Positions 41,135 through 51,343 of a DNA stretch of 64,000 nucleotides are shown in pieces. The stretch covers positions 12,439,463-12,503,462 of the forward strand of contig NC_092181.1 in NCBI RefSeq assembly GCF_043641665.1, in the 5' to 3' direction. The first letter of the stretch is position 1. Each line of letters opens with the position of its first letter. Below the pieces are notes generated by a model, which did not search any database, was not told the DNA's origin, and worked only from the letters and a program-made list of their open reading frames with translations. The translations under genes were made by a program, and so were the position numbers. The DNA comes from Enoplosus armatus. Its lineage: Eukaryota > Chordata > Actinopteri > Centrarchiformes > Enoplosidae.

Positions 41135-41886
41135 ACTATAAACTGAAAATGTCATTTATTAGAAATCACAAGCTGAATTGATTTACAAGGAAGGAAAACA
41201 GCCATGTTAGTAACACAGCCGAGCTGTTTGTTTTGGCTGAGAGCTTTTCTATAAACATTATAAAATCGCAAGACAAATGATAACATTACAGCTGCTACAG
41301 TGTTGCATGGGTAAATATAAGTGAGTGTGAATATTGCAAAGCTTGCGGAATTACCGTGCCCACTGAGAGCCTGAGCCCAGACCACAGACAGACTTATGAA
41401 AGGAAAGCTCCTGCTACCTGCGGGAGGTCCTACTGTTGGGTCAACATTCGTCACAGTCCAAGCTAAAAATACTTTACAAACCTCCAAATAATTTAACTAT
41501 TTGATTCACTGTCAATTTAAAGAGCCAGACACTTGAACAACTATTAAAGAGGACAATTTACACCTAAGCAATATATTCTATTTAAAAAAGTCTTTGGAAG
41601 GGTTACTCATGCCCTTCACCCAACCATCGACTTGATGTATAGAAAACTGTGCTGCTAAAGGACTTCAGTCTTTATTTCATACTGCCTTTGTTGGGCAGTC
41701 ATCTGTGACCTTTGTCTCAATGTGAACAGAAAGAACAAGAATATAAAATCTGATGAGAGACAGTTTAAATGAGTGTCTGTACATGTGTGCACTGTGGATG
41801 CAAAGGTTTTAAACTGGTATCCTGCACCAAACTGTCACTGTTGTAGTCGTTCAGCACAGGTCCATGATCACTGCCGTCGTCCTCCG
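41135..41886 (-). other. stx8: stx8 3' untranslated region (predicted)
   Basis: On the - strand, sequence after the stop codon runs to an AATAAA formed by TTTATT at 41,155-41,160, and the end is placed just beyond it. A nearer AATAAA (TTTATT at 41,671-41,676) could give a 3' UTR of only about 220 bases. The 111-codon - strand frame inside this stretch (41,152-41,487) is not similar to any protein I know. Confidence 0.5.
41155..41160 (-). promoter_or_regulatory. stx8: Likely distal poly(A) signal of stx8
   Basis: Reads AATAAA on the - strand. An alternative AATAAA lies at 41,671-41,676 on the same strand. Confidence 0.45.
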
Positions 41887-41951
41887 CTACACAGGCCACA
41901 CAGCGATCACTACGATGGCTATGAGAAGCAGTACGATCACCACCAGCATCC
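41887..41951 (-). CDS. stx8: Syntaxin-8 last coding exon: C-terminal membrane anchor
   Basis: Read on the - strand, the exon follows a TTTTTTCCTCCTTCAG acceptor, completes a Gly codon, then encodes MLVVIVLLLIAIVVIAVWPV and a TAG stop (41,887-41,889). The hydrophobic run of about 18 residues followed by WP is the tail anchor of syntaxin-8. As I recall, human STX8 ends MIMVILLLLVAIVVVAVWPTN, which aligns without gaps apart from the last residues. Syntaxin-8 is a Qc-SNARE of late endosomes that works with syntaxin-7, Vti1b and VAMP8. The exon is short (65 bp) and its identification depends on the match, the correct splice phase with the exon at 49,945, and the position next to netrin-1. A longer - strand frame starting at 42,034 reads through this region in another frame and is not real. 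Confidence 0.93.
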
Positions 41952-44900
41952 CTGAAGGAGGAAAAAATATAAAAAAAGAAAGTCAGATGGCTTTTTACTG
42001 TCAACAAATTCCGTGAAAAGACCAAAACCAACAATGAAATTATTCCACTAGCAGAGTCTGTGTATCAAAAGCCTCCATTGTTGTCCAAAAACTATTAAAA
42101 ACACATTTATGTGTTACACCTTTTTACTGGATGACATGTTCATTCAGCTGTAGCATGGCCACTGTAATTTAATTCGAATTGATCCCACAAACGTGTCTGT
42201 AAATACTCATTAGAGACAAACAAATGTGTATTAATCCACAGCTGAAAATAGTCCCCAAACAAATACACTACTTACTCCTGTTTGAATACCATTTGCTAAA
42301 ACTACAGTGTCCAGCTGTTTTAGAAATGCAAGTAGACATTTACATCAACAAAAAAAAAATTAACTATATCATCATGCAAACTAAACTAACTGGTCTGCAG
42401 TCTTTTTACAACAAACTCTCTGATCTGAGCACCCTCAGTACTGATCTGTACGCCTGTTTAGGAGAAAGTTATGTTTCTAAGTTAGTTTTTTTTATGTGTT
42501 ATTTTTATGTATTTAGTATTCTGTAATTTTTGAAAATGTGAGAAACTGATAAAGTCACAGGTGTGTGTGGAAAATATTACATTTAAAAAAAGATGCAGCT
42601 TCACTGTGAAATGAATAAATCGATAAGTGGTCCGAGTCCTGTTTTCAAACCTTTAACCTCTAATGTGTCTCTTATCAGAATGCCATTTGGGAAACCCAGG
42701 CAAATCTATGGACTCTTAAAGTCCAGAAAGATGATATTTTTCTTGGACAAGATATTAACTTGTGTGCACGAGATAAAAAAAAAACCTTTCAGGACTTTGT
42801 AGAAAAGACATGCCATTGCAATTTCAGAAGAAGACTACTGGTACTAAGTGGTTAGACAGAATCTTATCATAAAATGTTTTGTCTTATATTTACTTTGCTA
42901 TACCCCTTTATGATAAACCTTTGCAGTTCAACAAATTCTCTAACTTTAACATTGAAAATTCAAATGTCAAGCAGCTGAGGAACTCCAAACCTGATTTGAG
43001 ACAGACTCAGAGAAGGAGGGGCTTGCAGCAGACACAAGGGAATACACTTGGAAGAGGTAAGAAGCCTACATACCTCACTACTAATTTTCAAAGTCCTTGA
43101 TCTAACATCTAACGTCTGCATGCTCTCACAGCATATCGCCATTTTTCTCTTGATGACTTAATGCAATTTACATGCGTTCAACAGCCACAAAAGCTTTATT
43201 GCCACAGATTGCACACTGTGATAGGCATATGTTTCTGATTCTGCCTTGAGAGGATAATCATTGTTTTTTACTGATACTATGGAAGCAGAGAAAAATGTGC
43301 AAAAGCTCACTCACACTTCATCAAAGTGCTTTACCCCCAGGAACTGAAAATATTACAGTTTTTATTGTAGTCACCACCCAGGAAAAAAAAAAACTCCGTT
43401 GTAAAATCCACTACAGGTGGAATTTTCATCCTTCATAAAAAGACGAACGTCTTTTGGGAACTTTACAATCTAATTTCATTGAATCTGAATCATTTTAAAT
43501 ACCTCACTGAAACTAGTTAGGTGTAGCTTTTTAACAAAAGCCACAAATGACCTCTTAGGGTATTTCCTCCAAAGATTGACATTCAAAGTACAAAAACTCA
43601 TGTTTTCACTTTCATGACTTACTGGGACACTTAAACATGACGGAGATATTGTTAATGTTATTAGAGACACCTGTGCGTTTCTATCATGACAAGACAAAAC
43701 TAAAAAGAGAGGATATAACCTGTTGTATGAGATGCCTTACATTCTAATTTTAGTGAATGCTACCAACTTGGAAGTGAATCTAGAGCCCGACTGCCAAATC
43801 ACTGGGCCAGTATTTTTGACAATATTAGCTTATGGCAGATATATCAGTGTCGCCATGTAGGTCAGCCAATAAGTAACTAAGTAATTGCAGAAACAGAAAT
43901 GCCAAAGATTTATAATTACTGTCTCCACCAGAGAGTATTGAAAACTGTAAAGTCAATCACCAAATTTAAGGGATCCTTTAAAAAAAATCGTCATGTTATG
44001 TTTATGTATAAGGAAATTAACAGCTAATATATTGTAACCAGATTTTTTTTCAGCTCTCAAATATGAACTTTGTTTTGGTTTTGGTTGGACTACAGCTGAA
44101 TCCAAAACTGAAGTGGCTTTGGAAACTCAACCCTAAAAACATCTGTCATGTTGATAACAATATTGAGAATTTAAAGAGTGGTTGGTTAAAAAAAATAAAA
44201 AATTATAGATAGATAGTGATGGTGGGTGGCTTATATCATGCGCATCATAAACACTTGAATGCCTTTAGGATGTGGTGGTCTATTCCTCAGTATAGTGTAT
44301 ATATTCTATGACCTATACCATCAACCATGCCACACACATAAGATGTGGAAAACGTTCTCCAAGGGCGCGTTCACCCACTAATTCCCCCGTTCCGTTCCTT
44401 CTGGTACGGCACAGGAGTGAGCATTTCAAACAACTGCATCTCTGGCTGGTCTGAGGGCTGTCGACAGTCCCCTCACTGACTCAACTTGTCCATTGTTATT
44501 TAGCATGCGGCTGGTATTTTCCCCAGCCTTTCACTTTGGGTTTACATTTCTCTCATTCTTTGGCTCTCTCCGCCTGCGTTCCCCTCCGCGGCCTAATTGG
44601 TCGTCTTTCCCACAGGGAGAAAGACAGGGCGAGATATAAGCCATGCTGAACTAATTGCTTGCGGTGGTAGTGGTGGTGTGGTGGTCTGATGAAATGTAGG
44701 GCTGATGCTGGTTTCTTTGCCAGGATATGGGGTATGACTGTAAGGGGTCCAGATGTCTTTGCACCCCTTTTGACTCTTCTCATCTATCTCTTTTGTTTCT
44801 TTTAGGCATTTATGAGTGATTGTCTCTTTCTCTGCATATTGTTAAATCTTTGAACACAGTGTGTTAGTATTGCATTTGAGGGAAAGGTGGTCATACATGG

Positions 44901-45056
44901 GTCCACAGGACATGCATGTTAGATGTTATCACTGGTCTAGACAGGACCTCTCCTCCTGATAACTTACACATGTGAGCATAATATAAATGTCAAAGTAGAA
45001 ACACACGCTCAAATAGTTTTTGTGATGGCTCTTTAAAAGCCTCATGCTTAAAGCAA

Positions 45057-45058
<2 letters not shown>

Positions 45059-45087
<29 letters not shown>
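45059..45087. repeat. (AC)14 microsatellite
   Basis: Perfect dinucleotide repeat in the stx8 intron. Confidence 0.94.
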
Positions 45088-45088
<1 letters not shown>

Positions 45089-45789
45089 TTCCAGCAATTA
45101 TCTTTGTTTGGTTGTAAACGATACCGAAGCAACACCCAGTCCACATTAGATTTAGACATCTGAATTTCATTCAGCCTGGTCCAACATCTGTCAGCAACTC
45201 CACTTGACAACACCATAGCAACAATAGCAATAAAGGCTGAGCTGTATAACATACGCATATGTTAGTGTGGAGCAAGGATCTCACACCCTCTAATGTCATA
45301 TAACAGTCAGTCATGAAGCCACATTAGACACCCGCACTGACCCTCACCCTCCTATTCTCCTTGGACCAACCCTGTCTGCCTCAGTAACTAAACAAGCCAC
45401 TCCTGACCCTCAGGAGGCCTCCGGAGACTAATGACAATAATGTCGTTTGCTTGCCAAATAGATTAGGGCTCTGGTGTGACACTGATGCTGAGGGAGATAG
45501 TTGGTGTCTGCTGATAGACTGACCACCCAGGAGTTTTGGGGGCCAGAGTCTGGGTCCATCCCATCTTAGCAATTTTCAGACACATCAGTAAGACAAATCA
45601 CAGAGAAAACGAATAATTGGTGAGAGCCCTGGACAGACAGACACAACCCCTGAACCTCCCTCACTACTCCCTCCGTGCCCCCTGTTTATGGTTCAAAGAT
45701 TTTTTTGGACCACAAAAGGCGAGGATGACCTTAAAAGAAAAGGGACAAATAAACCAAACAGATCATCAGCAACTAAACAGAGGAACAGC

Positions 45790-46150
45790 TGCACTTCATC
45801 AGTTGACCATGGTGTGGTTTTGCGGGCTGCCATTTTTTAAATCTGGGTCGAATGAATAAAACAATTGCAGCCTCTATTGATGGTAGGCAGGTTTGTGCAG
45901 AATGTCCTGTGTAGCGCAAGTAATTGTAGTGACGATTCTCTCTGACCAATCAGCGACTCGCAGTGCTTTAACTTCAACATTTAGCATCAGCTCAACTCAG
46001 AATTTTGACAGAAGTGATACCAAAGAAAGTACCAGGTACCAGGTACCAAGTAGCAGGTACTATCCACAACCTTTGCCAATTGAAAACTAAAAAAAGAACG
46101 GTTCCAAGCGAGTAGAGTCGAGCCGTGCCGTACCATGCAGTGGAAATGAG
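45790..46150 (+). mobile_element. 5'-truncated teleost MITE-like repeat (TACCATGCAGTGGAAA end)
   Basis: The right end reads GAGTCGAGCCGTGCCGTACC followed by ATGCAGTGGAAATGAGG, an end I recognise from an abundant fish DNA element. Upstream parts include GGTACC-rich repeats (AGGTACCAGGTACCAAGTAG) and TCTCTCTGACCAATCAGCGA, again in the expected order. The matching inverted left end is missing, so the copy is truncated. Family name not asserted. Confidence 0.55.
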
Positions 46151-46445
46151 GCAAAAGAGATTACACTTTATCCTGAGGGGGACATGAATGCCCGTGCTGA
46201 ATTTTTTTTTTCCTCATTCAAATCGAGGGTCTAAGGACAGAGGGTGTTGTATGCTGTACAGATTGTAAATCCCCCTGAGGCAAATTGTGATTTGTGATAT
46301 TGGGCTATATAAATAAAATTAACTTGATATGACTTTCATAGCAATCCAACCAAGTTGGTGTCAGAGAAAGAGCCAGGGGATCACCAGAATCAGTAGGATT
46401 CATCCTTTGGGAAGCATGAACTTCTGTACCTGTCAGCCAATAAAT
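46150..46445 (-). mobile_element. Second copy of the repeat seen at 37,168, carrying a nested insertion
   Basis: ACTTTATCCTGAGGGGGACA (left part) and AGGGGATCACCAGAATCAGT, GGATTCATCCTTTGGGAAGC (right part) belong to the same dispersed fish repeat as 37,168-37,327 but in reverse orientation. The repeat is interrupted at about 46,205 by a retroposon tail and resumes at about 46,332 with TTTCATAGCAATCCAACCAA. Confidence 0.5.
46205..46332 (+). mobile_element. Truncated LINE/SINE 3' tail nested in an older repeat
   Basis: CTGTACAGATTGTAAATCCC, GGCAAATTGTGATTTGTGAT and TTGGGCTATATAAATAAAAT, then an AACTTGATATGAC end, form the 3' tail of a fish retroposon, here only about 128 bp. It sits inside the repeat at 46,150-46,445, so it inserted later. 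Confidence 0.6.
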
Positions 46446-48693
46446 GACCTAACTGAGGTAATATAACTGAGATTAAATAGATACTCAGCTGGTAGATGAA
46501 AGCATATGGTGTAATTTTGTGGTGTGAGCACAATAACTAGAACTAAAATGTTCTCACTGAAACCCAAGCAAAAATGAGAGGTGAAAAGGGTTTCAAATAT
46601 TTATAGATTTCTCAAGTTTGATTTAACTTGCCACTCAGAGGAGCCTCATTAGCAGGATGTATTACTTTAAGCAATCCTTTCATCAACCATGTGAAACATA
46701 TTCAATTGCCATTTCTGGTTTCCAACAGTATACTATGTCAGTGCAATTAGAGGAACAAGAGCTGGAAAGAAAGATCGAACTGATTAAAGTACACAGGAGT
46801 TTTAAAAGTGAACTTCCCTATTGAGCAAAACTAGTGTTTCCTTGACAACTCCTGACTCACGACTAAAGACGCAGTTACTGCAGTTACTCGCCTTACATGC
46901 TCTTCTTCAAACACTGTCAAATGCTGCCCCTCAGCCACAGTCTCTTAAGACATCCCCTTTAGTCCAAACAGTACAAACCTACTTGAGATGCAAGCCACCT
47001 GCAAGATCCATGGGGTTGCAGAAGTGGCCCTCTATAAACTGAGGATTAGTTTTGTTGAGAAGGGCTGATCAAGCACTGATGTTGCCTGATGGTGATGCCT
47101 AAGCTCTGGGGAACTCACACAACTCTCCAAGAGACCCTTTGGTCCTTTAGACTAATCTGCCACACTAATCCAACCAAACTTAAAGCCTCCACTCCTCAAT
47201 TCCCACCAACATCATCTAAAACAAGTGGTAATGACTCTTTGAATCAGGCTTAGCTCGTTTAAGAGACAGCATTGGACCAGAGATTTAAAAACACAAAATT
47301 GTATTTTTGTGCTATTCTTTGCTACCACTCAGATATCTGAGTTTCAGTACTAATACAAAGATTACACATGTTTCGATACCTAGTGTTTAATTTTGAGAGA
47401 AGTATCTGACATTTACATGCAAACTTTTTAAAACTAGGTGCTATGGACAGATTTCAGTACTCAAAAAGTAATGAGGTTCAGTTTATAAATGCGATTGTGC
47501 TTGTGCCTCCTCAGCTTTGGAACAGCCTTCTTTAACATTTCAAAGATAGTTGATTCAAAAGCAAGCAAGAAAAAAACTTTTCAAATTGTTTTGCTTAAAA
47601 AAGTATACATTTATTTTGTGATTTATGTGTGTCTGTTTTGTCTTGTTTTACACTGGTCTCTTTTTGTAAACTATTGCTGAATAATAATGAGGTATTTCAA
47701 ATTGGGAACTGCTTTAATGCCGCTAAATCAAGTCTACATCTTGTGTACATAAAGGAGATAGCTGTCTCCACAAGCCTGTGCTGTACAAGAATCCAGTATG
47801 TTTCAACACAATGGATGTTTCACAACACTGCAGGCATTAGTCACGCACAGTATGCCACAGGAACCATGGTCGAGCAATATGTGGGTCCTTCCCTTTTGGT
47901 GAGATGACCCTTCCCAGAGCTCAGCTCTTCCAACTGTTTTTTGGAGATTGCTGGTACATGCACGCACACAAAACAGTTTTGCCCCCAAATCAAGAGTGCA
48001 AATGTCGGATGATAAATATTGATAATCTTATAGTGAAGAAGATTTTTCAAATTTCTGGAAATTTTAGCACAACTCTGGTCTGTAGATACTAAGATGCCTC
48101 TTTTACATTGAGGCAGCTACCAATAGTTATGTTAAGTATGCTCTCGCCTGTCAAAGCCAGACGTTTCTAGCTTTAAAAGGAGTCGGCTGAGACATAACAC
48201 CAAACGCCAGCTTTGGATGAGAGGTGGTTTCAAAAATAAATAAAGCCTTAAAGCTAAGGAATTATAAACACGCTGCCATGGAGAAAGAGGGAAAGCCCTC
48301 CAAACAATTTGTGGCATGTAGTATTTTCAATTCTTTCTCTGCTTGACACAAAGACGAGTGTCAAACAACTGAGGAGACGAACAGGGGGATGACAGAGAGG
48401 AATGGAAAAAAGAAAGAGAGCATTGAGGTGAGAGTGAAGAAGACCATGGGGGAATTTTCCATTCACAGAGAACGTCTGACACACACACATCAATACATAC
48501 ATGCGTGCACAAGAACACACTGTGCAAATACAGTTGCACATCTTTGCGTGGACACTGGTACACTACAAAAAACATGCGCACATAGATACATGTGATGCAT
48601 ATGCAGGTGCACACAGGCAAACACATAACACACACGGAACTGAGGAGGAGAAGGAGGGAGTTGGGGTGGCAAAAGAACAAGTTCAACAAAACA

Positions 48694-48714
48694 GAAAGAA
48701 AGAAAGAAAGAAAG
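48694..48714. repeat. (GAAA)5 tetranucleotide repeat
   Basis: Short perfect tetranucleotide repeat in the stx8 intron. Confidence 0.9.
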
Positions 48715-49135
48715 AGTCCTGGTTCTAACACAATTTGAGCTCTGGGATCGTCAAACAAACTCACGCTCGGGCACCATGGGGACACGACCAACAGAATGAA
48801 GCATTCTGAGGGCTGACCGGCCTGCTCTGCTTCTGTCAGACTGCCTGTTAGCCAGGTCTCCTAGCACAACAATGCAACCTTTGCCATAGCAAGGCTGTCT
48901 GGCATTTCACTGGGCAAACTGAGCCAGGCTCAAGCTCCCACATTCCATAGATTGGCTTTAGCCAGCTAACACACCTCTCATGGTAGCCTTTTTCATCTGA
49001 AAAGCATTACCCACTGAGAAAAGAGTCTTTTTGTAACAGACAAAACACAAGTAAAGCAAACTGAAGCAGATCTGTGGTAATGGCGAGGGAGGGCCGTGCA
49101 TTACAAATCCTCTCAGTGGACAACTCGACTCCGTG

Positions 49136-49383
49136 TCTACACAGGAGGTGTAGCGTGAGCAGCACGTTAGCTGAGCAGCAGCCTCAGTGCTTCGTGTGTG
49201 TCTACACAGGATAAGTTCAGGTACAATATTGTAGGTTGCGTTTTGGCCCAACACACAACCACTGTAGTTACGCATGGAAGAAATTGGACTTGAAGCGTAG
49301 ACAGCTGGATTGGTTAAAATAGGAGCGTATCTGTTGTCGTGTCTGACAACTGAAAATTGCAGCTGAAACGCCTCCTGTGTAGA
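49136..49383. mobile_element. MITE-like element with 15-bp terminal inverted repeats
   Basis: The left end TCTACACAGGAGGTG and the right end CGCCTCCTGTGTAGA are inverted copies with one mismatch, 248 bp apart overall. A further TCTACACAGGA copy occurs internally near 49,199. No clear target-site duplication was seen. The element has no coding capacity and resembles dispersed fish sequences that begin ACACAGGAAGCGTG. Confidence 0.55.
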
Positions 49384-49944
49384 TTGGTATTAGGGCCTGA
49401 TTTGCAATCCACAGTGCACATTTGAGGATTCCTCAAAGGGCTAGTATGAGAGACCCAATTTTAAAGCCCAGGACACTATGTTAGCGGGCGTCACAGACAG
49501 AGCCAGTCCACCCACCATTCACTACCCACATCCTCTGTGCCAAGAGGGCTTGTCTCCATCAGCAACATTTTTTTTGCTCTATTAAGCACCATTCTCTCTG
49601 GAGATGAAGGCCAAGACAGCAATAGCAACAACATTGTTCCATTTCTGAATGGTAAAGACGATAACTTTGTATAGCTGTACCCAACATGATAGGCCCTTTA
49701 TGTCAAATTACATATTGTCTGAGGGAAGTGTTCTTTTTGTCCAACTCTTATGTTTTACACCAGCGAGAGTTACTTCCTCTATAAAAGCTGGAGTCTGTTG
49801 GACACGTGCCATCTGATGCTTGGTAATCATTCATATCAATAAACAGATTAACTGTGATCTGTTTTCAAGGACACAGATCAGATATCAGGCCTGCTCTGGT
49901 CTGTGATAGATGCTCCATGTTAAAGGAAAACAAGGAAGGCTCAC

Positions 49945-50046
49945 CACAGGAAGCTGACTTTGTCTCCACCAGCTTCACCCTTCGTGTCTCATTACGAATC
50001 CTGTCGTCTGTCTTGTCCACAAGATGTGAAAGGTCGTCGATGATTT
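49945..50046 (-). CDS. stx8: Syntaxin-8 exon encoding the C-terminal half of the SNARE motif
   Basis: On the - strand a TCTCTCAG acceptor precedes the exon and GTGAGC follows it at 49,944. The 102-bp exon has 33 whole codons plus split ends. With the split Glu codon it reads EIIDDLSHLVDKTDDRIRNE followed by TRRVKLVETKSASCG. As I recall, the human sequence here is EIIDDLANLVENTDEKLRNE, then TRRVNMVDRKSASCG. These are the heptads after the ionic zero layer; the conserved glutamine should lie just before the exon start, in the upstream exon. The splice phase fits the last exon exactly, giving a Gly codon before the membrane anchor. The 74-codon + strand frame overlapping it is an antisense shadow. 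Confidence 0.95.
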
Positions 50047-51323
50047 CTGAGAGACAAAGAAAGAGAAAGAAAAGATAGAGAGAAGCTCAACAAAGTTAAT
50101 TTCTGCTTTGTATTATGCTGCTATCTGTCATTATTAAGACCTCCTGGAGTGTTGTTTTCGTTCATTTTATTACATAAAAGACCTCCCAATATGTTTTGTG
50201 TGATAAAAGAAATCACCCGAAATGAAAAAGTGGCAGGTTCTGCAGGACTTGACATCAGAGCAGTCAACAACTTCAAAAGGCAGAGGCTGCCAACGCGCAG
50301 ACATGAGTGGTGGTGATGGAAGGAGTGGGCTGTGTGAAAGCTACCCTCACGCTTTCAAATGGTTTCACTACTTCCTGAATCCATTCTGGATTTAATCAGG
50401 CCCTTATTGTTCATGAGTTTTAAAGGCTTCAGGGACTCTGCCTGGGCGTCCAAAGAAAGAGAGCGTGTGTTTTGTGTATCTGTGTGTGTTTGGCTCTGTG
50501 GCTAGGGTCCTTCAGTAGGGGTTCCTGGCTTGAAGGTCGTCCAGATGGAAGCCAGTGTGATTTGTTACAGCTCGCCACTGTGTTGACATGGCATCTCCAG
50601 AGGTCTGGCCCCAACAACAAAAACAGATAACTGCTGAAAGATTTCCAAATTCTTGATTTGTTAAGGTTAGGCGTTAAAAATGTGATATTATATGAGAGAT
50701 CATATTAACTTGGAGTTGTGGTTTTGAGTCAGAATCGAGTCACAAATGACAAATGCAAGCCGGGATTGACTTAAGTTGGCTGAAACAAATATAAACCAAT
50801 TTAAGCATGATTTCCTCAAATCTATACAGGTATATTAAGTTGGGCGTAACACAACAAAATTAACTGCAAACATCTCATCTTGTTGTTAGGGAAATCTATG
50901 AGCACTATGAATAATGAATAATACATTAAGAAATATGTGAGCAATAACATTCAAAACAACATGGCTCATTACTTTTGTTATAAATCAGGAGATTTATTAC
51001 AATATAGAATTAAAATTGGCAGGTTCATCTTAAACGTGTGTGTTTGGAGATGTAGATTTGTGGCCTGTTTTTTATTTCTACTCCAACGGTGATGATAGGT
51101 CCTGTCCAATAGCCTTCTAAATTGAAAAAGACAAAACAAAAAAAGAAGAAAAAGAAGTGGCTGAACAATAAAGAGGCCAGTAAAAAGAAAAGGAAGCACA
51201 GACTCCTATCAGCCTATGATAAATGGAAGTTTTACAGGAATGGGAAGCTACACTCATCCACAAACCACAGCTCAGTGCCAAGTTAAACAGACTGCCCTGT
51301 CCAGGGAGGGAACAACCTTTTAT

Positions 51324-51343
51324 TGCTGCTGCTGCTGCTGCTG
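51324..51343. repeat. (TGC)n trinucleotide repeat
   Basis: A 20-bp TGC/GCA run in the stx8 intron; on the - strand it is a CAG-type repeat. Confidence 0.9.

Larger units (their letters stand above)
41952..49944 (-). other. stx8: Last stx8 intron
   Basis: A 7,993-bp phase-1 intron on the - strand. It contains (AC)n at 45,059-45,087, a stack of fish repeats (45,790-46,445), (GAAA)n at 48,694-48,714 and a MITE-like element (49,136-49,383). Candidate open frames of 60-154 codons show no recognisable similarity. Confidence 0.85.

Noticed and set aside
43780..43900. Possible repeat (TATATCAGTGTCGCCATG followed by GGTCAGCCAATAAG)
   Set aside because: Faintly similar to a dispersed fish sequence but too short and diverged to support.
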